64,000 nt of DNA from Bacterioplanoides sp965219715 (lineage in GTDB: Bacteria; Pseudomonadota; Gammaproteobacteria; Pseudomonadales; Oceanobacteraceae), in assembly GCF_965219715.1 (NCBI RefSeq), contig NZ_OZ244785.1, forward strand, positions 1,984,001-2,048,000. Reading direction: 5' to 3'. Both the position numbers and the translations under genes were made by a program. Shown piece by piece: positions 9,407-17,982 of the stretch; positions within the stretch are counted from its first letter, which is position 1, and each line of letters begins with the position of its first letter. The notes beneath the pieces were generated by a model, which worked only from the letters and a program-made list of their open reading frames with translations, ran no database searches and was not told where the DNA came from.

Positions 9407-9434
9407 AAAAAAGCCGGAATTAACCGGCTTTTTT
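9407..9434 (-). terminator. Terminator after fleQ
   Basis: AAAAAAGCCGG/CCGGCTTTTTT stem with a short AT loop, 26 nt past the fleQ stop. The T-run works in both directions. It separates fleQ from the fleSR unit. Confidence 0.85.
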
Positions 9435-9459
9435 GTCAGCGAGATACAGGAAACAGACA

Positions 9460-10920
9460 TCAGGCGATGTCTTTTTCCTTACGGGAGATATTGTATTTCC
9501 GCATCTTCTCGACCAGTGTGGTACGACGAATGTTCAGCTTTTCAGCCGCACGGGCAACAACACCATTGGCATCATCAAGCGCTTGCTGAATCAACGAACA
9601 TTCCAGATCGGACAGATACTCTTTCAGATCCAGGCCATTAACAGGCAATAATGCCGGAGAGTCGATACCGGCCAAACCATTTTCGGTCTGGGTCACATCG
9701 GCAACCGCAGGAACAGAGAAACCTTCGTCACCATCATCAACGTGGCGGAATTTCTTCGGCAGTTCATTCACACCAACCACACCATAAGGATGCAGAATAG
9801 CCAGACGCTCAACCAGGTTCGCCAATTCGCGTACGTTACCATGCCAGTCGTGACGACACAGAGACATAATGGCAGCGGAGTTAAAACGAATGGAACCCCG
9901 CTTTTCATTCTCCAGGCGAGATACCAGCTCATTCAACAGCAATGGTAAATCTTCCACACGCTCGCGCAGAGATGGCATATCAATAGGGAAAACATTCAGG
10001 CGGTAGTACAAATCCTCACGGAATGTACCGTCCTCGATCATCTTCTCCAGATTTTTATGCGTTGCAGCAATAATGCGCACATTAGCGTTCAAGGTTTTAT
10101 TGCTACCAACCCGCTCAAACGTATGCTCCTGTAAAACACGCAGAATTTTCACCTGCATATTCAGAGGCATATCGCCGATTTCATCGAGGAATAAGGTGCC
10201 GCCTTCAGCCATTTCGAAGCGACCCGGACGACTGTTAATCGCTCCGGTAAATGCGCCTTTTTCATGACCAAACAGTTCGCTTTCTAATAATTCTGCCGGA
10301 ATTGCACCACAGTTAACCGGTACAAATGGCTTGTTACGGCGATGGGAATGGTAATGCAGATTACGTGCAACCACCTCTTTACCCGTGCCGGAATCCCCCT
10401 GAATCATAACGCTGACGTCTTTATCCGCCACCTGCATAATTAATTCACGCACGTGCTGGATTTGACGACTGGTACCAACCAGGCTGCGGAATAGCTGAAC
10501 TTCACGACGCTCACCGCGACTGCGGTTGTGAGTGTATTGCTCGCGATATACCTGGCAACGATGCAGGCTATCTAATAACTTGTTGTAGCTCGGTGGCATT
10601 TCTACCGAAGCCAACAAAGCACGACGAATATTTTCAGGTAAAGATTCTGCCTGAACAGCCGTGCCAATCGATAAAATAGGAATGCCTTTATCCCAGGTCA
10701 GCAGTGCTTCAATCACATCAGCGACCGGAATATTTTTGCTATCACCTAATAAAACAGCACTGATTTCAGTACTGTCTTCTACTTTACCTTCAATTTCTCT
10801 GCGCCAATCGCTGGGCTGAGCCACTATGGCTTCTTCCCCAAGGAAGTCCAGAATGACCTTCAGATCGTGACGCCTCTGCTCATCATCATCGATCAGCAGA
10901 ACCTTAATTTCTCTCCACAT
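9460..10920 (-). CDS. fleQ: Flagellar master regulator FleQ (FlrA-type)
   Basis: FleQ activates sigma-54 flagellar promoters and in Pseudomonas also senses c-di-GMP. The N-terminal receiver-like domain keeps the acidic cluster (LLIDDDEQ) but is degenerate. The AAA+ domain has Walker A GDSGTGKE (175-182), GAFTGA and Walker B GGTLFLDEI; a Fis-type HTH (RAAEKLNIRRTTLVEKM) ends the protein. I chose ATG 10920, giving MWREIK as in known FleQ proteins; an in-frame TTG 24 nt upstream is less likely. 486 residues, standard length. Confidence 0.95.
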   Translation of the reverse strand: MWREIKVLLIDDDEQRRHDLKVILDFLGEEAIVAQPSDWRREIEGKVEDSTEISAVLLGDSKNIPVADVIEALLTWDKGIPILSIGTAVQAESLPENIRRALLASVEMPPSYNKLLDSLHRCQVYREQYTHNRSRGERREVQLFRSLVGTSRQIQHVRELIMQVADKDVSVMIQGDSGTGKEVVARNLHYHSHRRNKPFVPVNCGAIPAELLESELFGHEKGAFTGAINSRPGRFEMAEGGTLFLDEIGDMPLNMQVKILRVLQEHTFERVGSNKTLNANVRIIAATHKNLEKMIEDGTFREDLYYRLNVFPIDMPSLRERVEDLPLLLNELVSRLENEKRGSIRFNSAAIMSLCRHDWHGNVRELANLVERLAILHPYGVVGVNELPKKFRHVDDGDEGFSVPAVADVTQTENGLAGIDSPALLPVNGLDLKEYLSDLECSLIQQALDDANGVVARAAEKLNIRRTTLVEKMRKYNISRKEKDIA

Positions 10921-11184
10921 GGCGACCAGCCCTTTCCTTCCCAATTTGACCCTAGCGAAGCGTTGCTAGCGTCGATTGTTTGACAACGGTTAATGCAGTT
11001 AAGTATCAAACTGCAGAGAAGTCAAACTTCTGACGTTGTTTTTTGTTTTTAATTTCAGTCGTTAGACTTGGGTCATTTATAGCTGAAGTTGTCGCCCAAA
11101 GACAAGACGACAACAACAGAATCATGAGAAAAAATAAGTACTTAGAGTCTTATTTATTAATGATGCCGAAATTCAGAAGTAAAT

Positions 11185-11643
11185 TCAGACAGTTACCTGA
11201 CCGGCGAGACGAGACTCGGTATCCGCTTTGGAAACAGCGCTGTGTTTATTCAACGTTTCCAGATATTCCTGACGAATTCCGTCCCATCCTTGCTTAATTT
11301 CAAGCAACAAAGACATGACTTCATCGATCATATCAACGTCATTGAGACGACTCGCCTCTAATAAGCGTCGGTTCATATAAGAATACAAACGCTCAAAATT
11401 TGTCGAGATATCACCACCCTGAGAATGATCCAGACTGTCTTGCAACGTCTGGATAATTTCCATAACCCGGCCTAACAAATTGGCTTTGGTATCCATTTCG
11501 TTACGGCCGATAGCCCCCTTTGCCTGGGACATACGGGTTAGGGCTGCCTCCATCAACAACTGGATAAGACGATGAGGATCAGCGTCCAGCACTTCCGACG
11601 TGCGGTTCACCTGCTGATACTGCTTAGCACCTGAGTTGTACAT
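11185..11643 (-). CDS. fliS: Flagellin export chaperone FliS
   Basis: FliS binds the C terminus of flagellin and keeps it export-competent. The 152-residue helical protein starts MYNSGAKQYQQV and contains DPHRLIQLLMEAAL and the FERLYSYMNRRLLEA stretch, all typical of FliS. It is about 20 residues longer than most FliS at the C terminus. No fliD or flagellin precedes it and no fliT-like ORF is seen between it and fleQ. A sigma-28-type promoter lies 37 nt upstream. Confidence 0.93.
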   Translation of the reverse strand: MYNSGAKQYQQVNRTSEVLDADPHRLIQLLMEAALTRMSQAKGAIGRNEMDTKANLLGRVMEIIQTLQDSLDHSQGGDISTNFERLYSYMNRRLLEASRLNDVDMIDEVMSLLLEIKQGWDGIRQEYLETLNKHSAVSKADTESRLAGQVTV

Positions 11644-11679
11644 GTAGGTGTCTCCTGAATTTAATGTCTCGTTTTCAGT

Positions 11680-11706
11680 ATGACGGCACGTATCCGGAAA
11701 TCTTTA
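11680..11706 (-). promoter_or_regulatory. Sigma-28 (FliA) promoter of fliS
   Basis: The minus strand has TAAAGATT, an 11-nt spacer and GCCGTCAT, close to the flagellar consensus TAAAGTTT-N11-GCCGATAA (7/8 and 5/8). This fits late-class expression of a flagellin chaperone. Confidence 0.7.
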
Positions 11707-11846
11707 GTAAAATTGTTGCCAGCGGATGCAATTAGCAGTGAATCCTTAAGCGGCAAAGCGGCAAGCACTTACCTTCAGCATCCGCTCATTTCCGCTCCAA
11801 AGCACCTAAATCCGATTATTTTCCTTATATTTCAGCAACTTAAGAA

Positions 11847-11863
11847 TTGGCACACAGCCTGCT
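11847..11863 (+). promoter_or_regulatory. Sigma-54 promoter of the TPR-methyltransferase gene
   Basis: TTGGCACACAGCCTGCT has GG and GC exactly 10 nt apart and a near-consensus -24 half. The predicted start is about 48 nt before the ATG at 11923. It ties this gene to the sigma-54/FleQ flagellar regulon. Confidence 0.75.
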
Positions 11864-11922
11864 TAGCGAACAACAACAGAAATATTTTTACCCAACGAGC
11901 GGTAACAGTTCGAGGCTACCCA

Positions 11923-13944
11923 ATGGCAACTGCACAACTGAACCTCAGAGAAGTACAACACACAGGCGACCAGCATCAGGATTTGTACCAGCTGGCCAGC
12001 CACTTCTATCAGGACGCTATCGAGCAGGACAACCAATTACTGCTGGCCGATGCTGCACAGCTCGCTGAGCAAGCCTGGCAGATCAAACCCAACTATGTGC
12101 CCGGGCTTAATCTGCTTTGCCGTATCGAATTACAACGTCACAATATTGATCATGCCTGGCATTGGGTTAGCCTGGGCCTGTCGCAAAAACCCGATAGCAT
12201 CAACTTGCTGTACAGCGCTGGCCATGTCGCTCTCGCAGAACAAGATCTCGAGCGAGCACACAATTATTTCAGCAAGGCTTATAAAATATCCCGGGTAGCT
12301 ACTAAATCCGGTAACTACCTTGCTCATATCGCGTTGTTAAAACAGGATTATTTACAGGCATTCCAGTATTACCGCGAATTAATTAAAACTCAGGCCCAGG
12401 ATCCGCAGGTTAAATCCGGGCTGTTTTCTGCAGCAGAAAAACTGACTGCAGATTTTTATTCCGATGAGCTTGAGCAGGATTTATTACGCTATCTGGATTT
12501 TCACGATGTTGATTACTCGCAGCTGAGACCACTGGCGAGCAGTTTATTAAAACATAAACTTCATTTGTCTGAAGCAGGCAGTCCGCTGGAGCTTGAAGCA
12601 CTGGCAAGCGACCCATTATTACTCACCTGCCTCGAAAAGTTTTATTTCTGCGACCCGATTCTTGAGCGCCTGCTGATTACCCTGCGCCAGAGCGTATTTA
12701 TTTCCAGCTCGGCTCAGCTATCGATTACCAATGATTTAATTCCACTGGCCAGCGCTATCGGCCATCAAACTTTCCTTAATGAATCCGTGTGGTATCAAAC
12801 AGAGCAGGAAAGTAAGCTGGTCGAGCAGCTTCATCAGCTTGCAGGCCGCATGATTAATATGCCAGAGCTGGGGAATCAGGATCTTTACCCGATTTTATTA
12901 TTGTTGTTTATGTATCAGTCACCGCAACAATGTAAATTCGCCAGCCTTCTTGATAATGAAGCTCTGGCCTGGCCACTTCCCCTTGGCAACCTGATAGAAA
13001 AAGCATTAATTGAAGCTCAGTCACTACAAGAGAAGCAGCAACATTTAACCAGCTTTGGCAGTTCGAACAATCAGGTATCGGAGAAAGTTGCCGATCAATA
13101 CAACAACAATCCATATCCCCGCTGGAGTGATATTGGTTATAGCCAGCCCAGCGGCTATTGGCAGGCGCTGGCTAATTTATTTCCTGAAAAAATTGCCATA
13201 CGACAACAACCTAATCCGATCCGAGCACTGGTTGCCGGAAGCGGTACCGGCCGACACGCTTTGCGTTTAGCACGCTATTTCCATCATATGGAAATTACAG
13301 CACTGGATCTGAGTCATCAGGCACTGGCATACGCACAAGTAAAAGCGGATCAGTATCAGGTTAAAAATATCGATTTTATTCAGGGTGATATTTTACTGGC
13401 AGAACGGCTGGGCCAGCAATTTGATGTGATTGAGTGCTCGGGTGTTCTGCACCACATGCAAGATCCACAAGCTGGCTTACACGCGTTAGTAAAACAACTG
13501 AAAAGCAATGGCCTTATTAAGATTGCTTTATACAGTACAGCCGCCCGTGCAAATATTATTAAACTCAGAAATGACCTTGGACAGCATATGCCAACCGAAG
13601 CGAATGATATGCGCTTGATTCGCGAGGCGATGTTACAAGGCTCCTTGACAGGTGACTGGTCAGACATCTTTAATTCGGCGGACTTTTATAGTTTGAGTGC
13701 ATGTCGGGATCTGTTATTCCACCAGCAGGAACACACATATAACTGTCAGCAACTTCAGCAGCTACTCGATGACGCAGAATTAGAATTTATCGGCATGATT
13801 CCGCAAGGTGAAAGTGAACAACTGGCGCAGCAGCTATTTAATAAATCAGGCCATCAGTTGACTCTGGATCAGTGGGGAGAAGTAGAGAATCATAAACCTG
13901 AGTTATTTGCGGCTATGTATCAGTTTTATGCACGTAAACCTTAG
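11923..13944 (+). CDS. TPR-repeat class I SAM methyltransferase, probably flagellar
   Basis: A 673-residue two-part protein. Residues 1-200 are helical TPR-like repeats; after a helical linker comes the motif NNNPYPRW (about 393), then a Rossmann methyltransferase domain: motif I LVAGSGTGRHAL (about 436), acidic post-I residue in ITALDLS (about 457), FIQGDIL, and VIECSGVLHHMQDP (about 502). The substrate is probably a protein bound by the TPRs. ATG 11923 has GAGG 8 nt upstream; the frame is open to 11680 but the sigma-54 promoter lies inside that stretch. Location next to fliS and the sigma-54 promoter suggest modification of flagellin or another flagellar protein; that is inference. Confidence 0.85.
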   Translation: MATAQLNLREVQHTGDQHQDLYQLASHFYQDAIEQDNQLLLADAAQLAEQAWQIKPNYVPGLNLLCRIELQRHNIDHAWHWVSLGLSQKPDSINLLYSAGHVALAEQDLERAHNYFSKAYKISRVATKSGNYLAHIALLKQDYLQAFQYYRELIKTQAQDPQVKSGLFSAAEKLTADFYSDELEQDLLRYLDFHDVDYSQLRPLASSLLKHKLHLSEAGSPLELEALASDPLLLTCLEKFYFCDPILERLLITLRQSVFISSSAQLSITNDLIPLASAIGHQTFLNESVWYQTEQESKLVEQLHQLAGRMINMPELGNQDLYPILLLLFMYQSPQQCKFASLLDNEALAWPLPLGNLIEKALIEAQSLQEKQQHLTSFGSSNNQVSEKVADQYNNNPYPRWSDIGYSQPSGYWQALANLFPEKIAIRQQPNPIRALVAGSGTGRHALRLARYFHHMEITALDLSHQALAYAQVKADQYQVKNIDFIQGDILLAERLGQQFDVIECSGVLHHMQDPQAGLHALVKQLKSNGLIKIALYSTAARANIIKLRNDLGQHMPTEANDMRLIREAMLQGSLTGDWSDIFNSADFYSLSACRDLLFHQQEHTYNCQQLQQLLDDAELEFIGMIPQGESEQLAQQLFNKSGHQLTLDQWGEVENHKPELFAAMYQFYARKP

Positions 13945-13965
13945 CCTCAAGATCTGACAGAGTCC

Positions 13966-14046
13966 GTATTTTTCAGCCGCCGGATCTGTGGGCCGTCCAT
14001 GGCCCTAGATCCTACCGCGATATCCTATCGCTGCTATGAAAAATAC
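13966..14046 (+). repeat. Copy A of the dispersed two-hairpin element
   Basis: Outer inverted repeat GTATTTTTCA/TGAAAAATAC (13966-13975 and 14037-14046) is perfect. Read on the minus strand the interior holds GCGAT-AGGAT-ATCGC and a hairpin with arms GGATCT...AGATCC and GGGCC/GGCCC around loop ATGGAC. It lies between the convergent methyltransferase and ung genes, and in ung read-through RNA it would show the GGA loops. Confidence 0.85.
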
Positions 14047-14070
14047 AGACCCTACCAAATCTTTATAACA

Positions 14071-14748
14071 TTACAGCTGCCAATTAATCGGAGCCTGGCC
14101 CTGATTAATTAAAAACTGATTAATGGTCGAGAACTGACGCTGACCAAAAAATCCACGATGCGCAGACAGTGGCGATGGATGCACCGACTTCAGTACCATA
14201 TGTTTGCTCTGATCTATCACTGCCCCTTTCTTCTGGGCGTAACTTCCCCATAAAACAAACACCAAGCCGCTACGCTGTTCGTTTAATGCTTTAATTGCCG
14301 CATCAGTAAACTCTTCCCAGCCCTTCTTCTGATGAGAACCCGCTTTGGTTGCTTCAACGGTTAACGTCGCATTCAGCAGCAAAACCCCCTGATCAGCCCA
14401 GGGCGTCAGATCACCTGTACCTGACATCTGAACGCCCAGGTCAGCGTTTAACTCTTTATAGATGTTAACCAATGACGGCGGCACCTTCACACCATCTGGC
14501 ACCGAGAAGCTTAATCCCATCGCCTGACCCGGACCGTGATACGGGTCCTGACCAATAATCACCACCCGCACCTGTTCAAACGGCGTATGGTTAAAGGCAT
14601 TAAAGATTAATGGGCCAGGAGGATATATTTCTTTACCCGCTTGTTTCTCTGTACGCAGAAACTCACGCAGGTTATGCATATAAGGTTGCTGCAGCTCATG
14701 GCCTAACACCTGCTGCCAGGAAGGATGAAGTTCGCCCGGTTTGCCCAT
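14071..14748 (-). CDS. ung: Uracil-DNA glycosylase, family 1
   Basis: Ung removes uracil from DNA to start base-excision repair. Family motifs are complete: the water-activating GQDPYHGPGQA, the uracil-binding LLLNATLTVE, and the DNA-intercalation loop HPSPLSAHRGFFG. About 225 residues, normal. Two ATG codons are adjacent (14751, 14748); AAAGGA gives the better 7-nt spacing to 14748. The gene is monocistronic or read through from lysS past a terminator. Confidence 0.97.
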   Translation of the reverse strand: MGKPGELHPSWQQVLGHELQQPYMHNLREFLRTEKQAGKEIYPPGPLIFNAFNHTPFEQVRVVIIGQDPYHGPGQAMGLSFSVPDGVKVPPSLVNIYKELNADLGVQMSGTGDLTPWADQGVLLLNATLTVEATKAGSHQKKGWEEFTDAAIKALNEQRSGLVFVLWGSYAQKKGAVIDQSKHMVLKSVHPSPLSAHRGFFGQRQFSTINQFLINQGQAPINWQL

Positions 14749-14775
14749 CATAAAATCCTTTATAAAAATCGGATA

Positions 14776-14805
14776 AAAAAACAGGCAGCAAAGCTACCTG
14801 TTTTT
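14776..14805 (-). terminator. Terminator after lysS
   Basis: AAAAACAGG/CCTGTTTTT stem continuing through AGC-AAA-GCT, with T-run on the minus strand, 46 nt past the lysS stop and just before ung. Confidence 0.8.
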
Positions 14806-14850
14806 CTTTTACTTTATTTTAAAGCGCTAACGCCGACAGTGCAGTTAGCA

Positions 14851-16398
14851 TCAGCCGTCTGCCAGCGGCTTCATATGCGGGAATAAAATCACATCTTTAA
14901 TAGTATGACTGTCAGTGAATAACATCACCAGACGGTCAATACCAATACCCTGACCCGCTGTTGGTGGCATACCGTACTCCAGCGCACGAATATAATCGTC
15001 GTCGAAGTGCATTGCTTCGTCATCACCAGCGTCTTTTTCTTCGACTTGCTTACGGAAGCGTGCTGCCTGATCTTCAGCGTCATTCAGCTCCGAGAAGCCG
15101 TTTGCCAGCTCACGGCCACCGACGAAGAATTCGAAGCGATCAGTCACAAATGGGTTGTCGTCGTTACGACGCGCCAGTGGTGATACTTCCCATGGATATT
15201 CGGTAATAAAGGTTGGCTGATCCAGTTTTTCTTCTGCGGTTTCTTCGAAGATTTCACAGATGTATTTACCTGGGCCCCAGGCAGCCTGCTTCGGAGAATC
15301 CGGCACACCAACTTGCTTAGCATAAGCTTTTAACTGCTCGAAGTTTTCTTCTGGATTCGCAAAGACTGCCTGATCGAAATCCGGGCAATATTTCAGAATC
15401 GCTTCAACCATAGTCATGCGCTGGAATGGCTGAGCAAAGTCGTACTCAGATTCACCGTATTTAATGGTAGTGGTACCCAGAACCGTTTCAGCGATGGTAC
15501 GCAGCATATCTTCGGTCAGGTCCATCAGGTCGTGGTAAGTCGCATACGCCTGGTAGAATTCAATCATGGTGAATTCCGGATTGTGACGCGTGCTCAGACC
15601 TTCGTTACGGAAGTTACGGTTAATTTCGAATACTTTATCGAAGCCACCCACAACCAGACGCTTCAGATACAGTTCCGGTGCAATACGCAGGAACATATCA
15701 ATGCCCAGGGCATTGTGATGCGTTTCAAATGGCTTAGCCGTTGCACCACCCGGAATAGTTTGCAGCATTGGTGTTTCTGCTTCGATATAACCACGCTGCG
15801 ACAGGTAGAAACGCATGGTTTCGATTACCTTGGAGCGGATCATAAAGGTGTTACGGGTATCTTCATTAATGATCAGATCCACATAACGCTGACGGTATTT
15901 CATTTCCTGGTCAGCCAGACCATGGAATTTGTCCGGCAGCGGACGCAGAGATTTGGTCAGAATGGTAAAACCTTCAACGTCGTCGACTTCTACGTACAGC
16001 TCACCTTTACCGGATAACTGCAACGTACCGGATGCACCAATAATGTCGCCGATATCCAGCTTCTGCCAGGCATCACTTTCTTTTTGCAGTTGTTTACCCA
16101 TGTAAACCTGCAGACGCGAGGTGCTATCCTGGAAACCAACGAACGGGCCACGCTTGCCCATAACACGACCAGCAACGGAAACTTTAATACCCGCTTCGGC
16201 TAATTCTTCTTTTGACTTCTCGCCGTGTTCGGCTTTCAAATCGCCTGCCAGATTTTCACGTTTAAAATCGTTGCGGTGACCGTTGGCATTACAGTCTTCA
16301 CGCATTTGCTCAAGCTTCTGACGACGCTCGGCAATTAACTTATTTTCATCTGCACTTTGTGCTTCAGCCGCAGGCGCTGGAGTATTTTGATCTGTCAT
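14851..16398 (-). CDS. lysS: Lysyl-tRNA synthetase, class II
   Basis: LysS charges tRNA(Lys). The protein has an N-terminal OB-fold anticodon-binding domain (about 60-170) and a class II catalytic core with motif 2 FRNEGLSTRHNPEFTMIE and motif 3 GIGIDRLVMLF. I start at ATG 16398 (515 residues, GGA 7-9 nt upstream) rather than the in-frame TTG 12 nt before. The prfB-lysS order is common in gammaproteobacteria; here a copy of the dispersed repeat lies between them. Confidence 0.97.
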   Translation of the reverse strand: MTDQNTPAPAAEAQSADENKLIAERRQKLEQMREDCNANGHRNDFKRENLAGDLKAEHGEKSKEELAEAGIKVSVAGRVMGKRGPFVGFQDSTSRLQVYMGKQLQKESDAWQKLDIGDIIGASGTLQLSGKGELYVEVDDVEGFTILTKSLRPLPDKFHGLADQEMKYRQRYVDLIINEDTRNTFMIRSKVIETMRFYLSQRGYIEAETPMLQTIPGGATAKPFETHHNALGIDMFLRIAPELYLKRLVVGGFDKVFEINRNFRNEGLSTRHNPEFTMIEFYQAYATYHDLMDLTEDMLRTIAETVLGTTTIKYGESEYDFAQPFQRMTMVEAILKYCPDFDQAVFANPEENFEQLKAYAKQVGVPDSPKQAAWGPGKYICEIFEETAEEKLDQPTFITEYPWEVSPLARRNDDNPFVTDRFEFFVGGRELANGFSELNDAEDQAARFRKQVEEKDAGDDEAMHFDDDYIRALEYGMPPTAGQGIGIDRLVMLFTDSHTIKDVILFPHMKPLADG

Positions 16399-16492
16399 TT
16401 CTGATTCCAAATTCTAATCTTTGCCGAATTCTTAAGCCTTCAGATACTGTTTTTATGAGCAGCAACTGAAGCTTTTAAGAGCACTTCAGAAG

Positions 16493-16572
16493 TTTTTTCA
16501 AAGCAGCAACAGGATGTTGCGTGCGCATCGCAGGCACAAGGATGTGCCTTACGATGTGTGCGACTGAAAAAA
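16493..16572 (-). repeat. Copy B of the dispersed two-hairpin element
   Basis: Outer arms TTTTTTCA/TGAAAAAA at 16493-16500 and 16565-16572. The plus strand shows GCAAC-AGGAT-GTTGC (16506-16520) and CATCG...CGATG enclosing AGGCAC-AAGGAT-GTGCCT (16532-16549). The second hairpin contains ACAAGGATGT. It lies between prfB and lysS, in the opposite sense to them. Confidence 0.85.
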
Positions 16573-16592
16573 TCTTGTGTAGTGCTTAATAA

Positions 16593-17688
16593 TTAAAGGC
16601 CTTGCTTCAAGCTAGCTTCAATAAAGGCATCTAAATCACCGTCCAATACCGCCTGGGTATTGCGGTTTTCTACACCGGTACGTAAATCTTTAATACGAGC
16701 GTCATCCAATACATAAGAACGGATCTGGCTGCCCCAACCAATATCTGCTTTTGAATCTTCCAGTGCCTGGGATTCTGCATTGCGCTTCTGTAACTCGTGC
16801 TCATACAACTTAGCTTTTAACTGCTTCATTGCCTGATCTTTGTTCTTGTGCTGAGAACGATCATTCTGACACTGAGTTACGATATTGGTTGGTAAGTGAG
16901 TGATACGTACCGCAGATTCCGTCCGGTTAACGTGCTGACCACCCGCACCGGAAGCGCGGTATACGTCGATCCGTAAATCCGCCGGATTAATCTCAATATC
17001 GATATTGTCATCCACTTCCGGCGAAACAAACACAGAAGAGAAAGACGTGTGACGACGATTACCAGAGTCAAACGGTGATTTACGCACTAAACGGTGAACA
17101 CCGGTTTCTGTACGCAGCCAGCCGTAAGCGTATTCGCCTTCAACCTGAATGGTTGCACCTTTAATACCGGCAACTTCACCTTCGGAAACCTCCATCAGCT
17201 CACCTTTAAAGCCGTGAGCTTCGATCCAGCGCAGGTACATGCGCAGCATCATATTGGCCCAGTCCTGCGCTTCGGTACCACCGGAGCCTGACTGAATTTC
17301 CACATAGCAGTTATTTTCGTCCAGCTCGCCAGAGAACATACGGCGGAATTCCAGCGTCTCTAATTGAGCCTGCAGACCGTTCAGTTCTTCACGAACATCA
17401 TCAACCGTACCTTCGTCATCTTCTTCCACCGCCATATCTAACAGATCACGGCTGTCAGCCAGACCGGTATTCAGGTCATCGATGGTTTTTACTACCGCTT
17501 CCAGGGAAGAACGTTCTTTACCCAGTTCCTGTGCACGGTCCGGATCATCCCAAACGTCCGGTTGTGCCAGCTCCTGTTCTACCTCTTCTAAACGCTCGGT
17601 TTTGGTAGCGTAGTCAAAGGTACCCCCTAAGCACGTCTGTACGCGCTTGCAGGTCTTTAATCTGTTCGACGATAGGATTGATTTCCAA
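16593..17688 (-). CDS. prfB: Peptide chain release factor 2 (programmed +1 frameshift)
   Basis: RF2 terminates translation at UGA and UAA. The gene is read in two frames: a 24-codon start (EINPIVEQIKDL... to RGYL, beginning at TTG 17688) and the main frame from GAC at 17613-17615 on. Joining them through CTT-TGA-C gives 364 residues, the normal length. The UGA-recognition tripeptide SPF (VRKSPFDSG) and the catalytic GGQ (GAGGQHVNRTES) are both present. No ATG is available for the first frame; TTG 17688 reproduces the family N terminus. Confidence 0.95.
17613..17628 (-). promoter_or_regulatory. RF2 autoregulatory frameshift site
   Basis: The minus strand reads AGGGGG-TAC-CTT-TGA-C: an internal Shine-Dalgarno-like hexamer three nt before the CTT slippery codon and an in-frame UGA. 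Low RF2 favours slipping into the +1 frame, giving more RF2. The arrangement matches the classic E. coli site almost base for base. Confidence 0.95.
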
Positions 17689-17904
17689 GGCTCTGTCTCG
17701 CTTCTTTCTATAGCTGCTATCTATAAAGGGACTGTCATGACCAAACCGGATATCGGAGCCGCAATTGCTCGACGAAGTTGGCAGACAAAAAAGAGGCAGC
17801 ATTTTACCTGAGGCGTGGCCAGGATGCGACCTTCCGCCAACGCAAAGGTCTATGTGTATTTCCTGACATTTGAGAATTCAGTTACAAATGCGAATACAAA
17901 CTTA

Positions 17905-17957
17905 TTGCAAATTCTTCGCATTACGCTTAAAGTTCAATCCATAGTCATTCTCATTCA
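17905..17957 (+). promoter_or_regulatory. bfd promoter with Fur-box-like site
   Basis: TTGCAA (17905) and TAAAGT (17928) are 17 nt apart. Immediately downstream, 17940-17957 read on the minus strand matches the Fur core AATGATAATCATTAT at 12 of 15 positions. This would place bfd under iron repression, as known for bfd in several proteobacteria. An 8-bp inverted repeat AATGCGAA/TTCGCATT (17887-17894, 17915-17922) flanks the -35. Confidence 0.5.
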
Positions 17958-17982
17958 GATTTCCATCAAGGTTGAGACCCCA

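Noticed and set aside
11088..11114. GTTGTCG/CGACAAC inverted repeat after fliS as a terminator
   Set aside because: No T-run follows on the minus strand; only a 7-bp stem with a 13-nt loop.
11043..11297. 84-codon ORF between fleQ and fliS
   Set aside because: Overlaps the end of fliS antisense, has no ribosome site and no motif.
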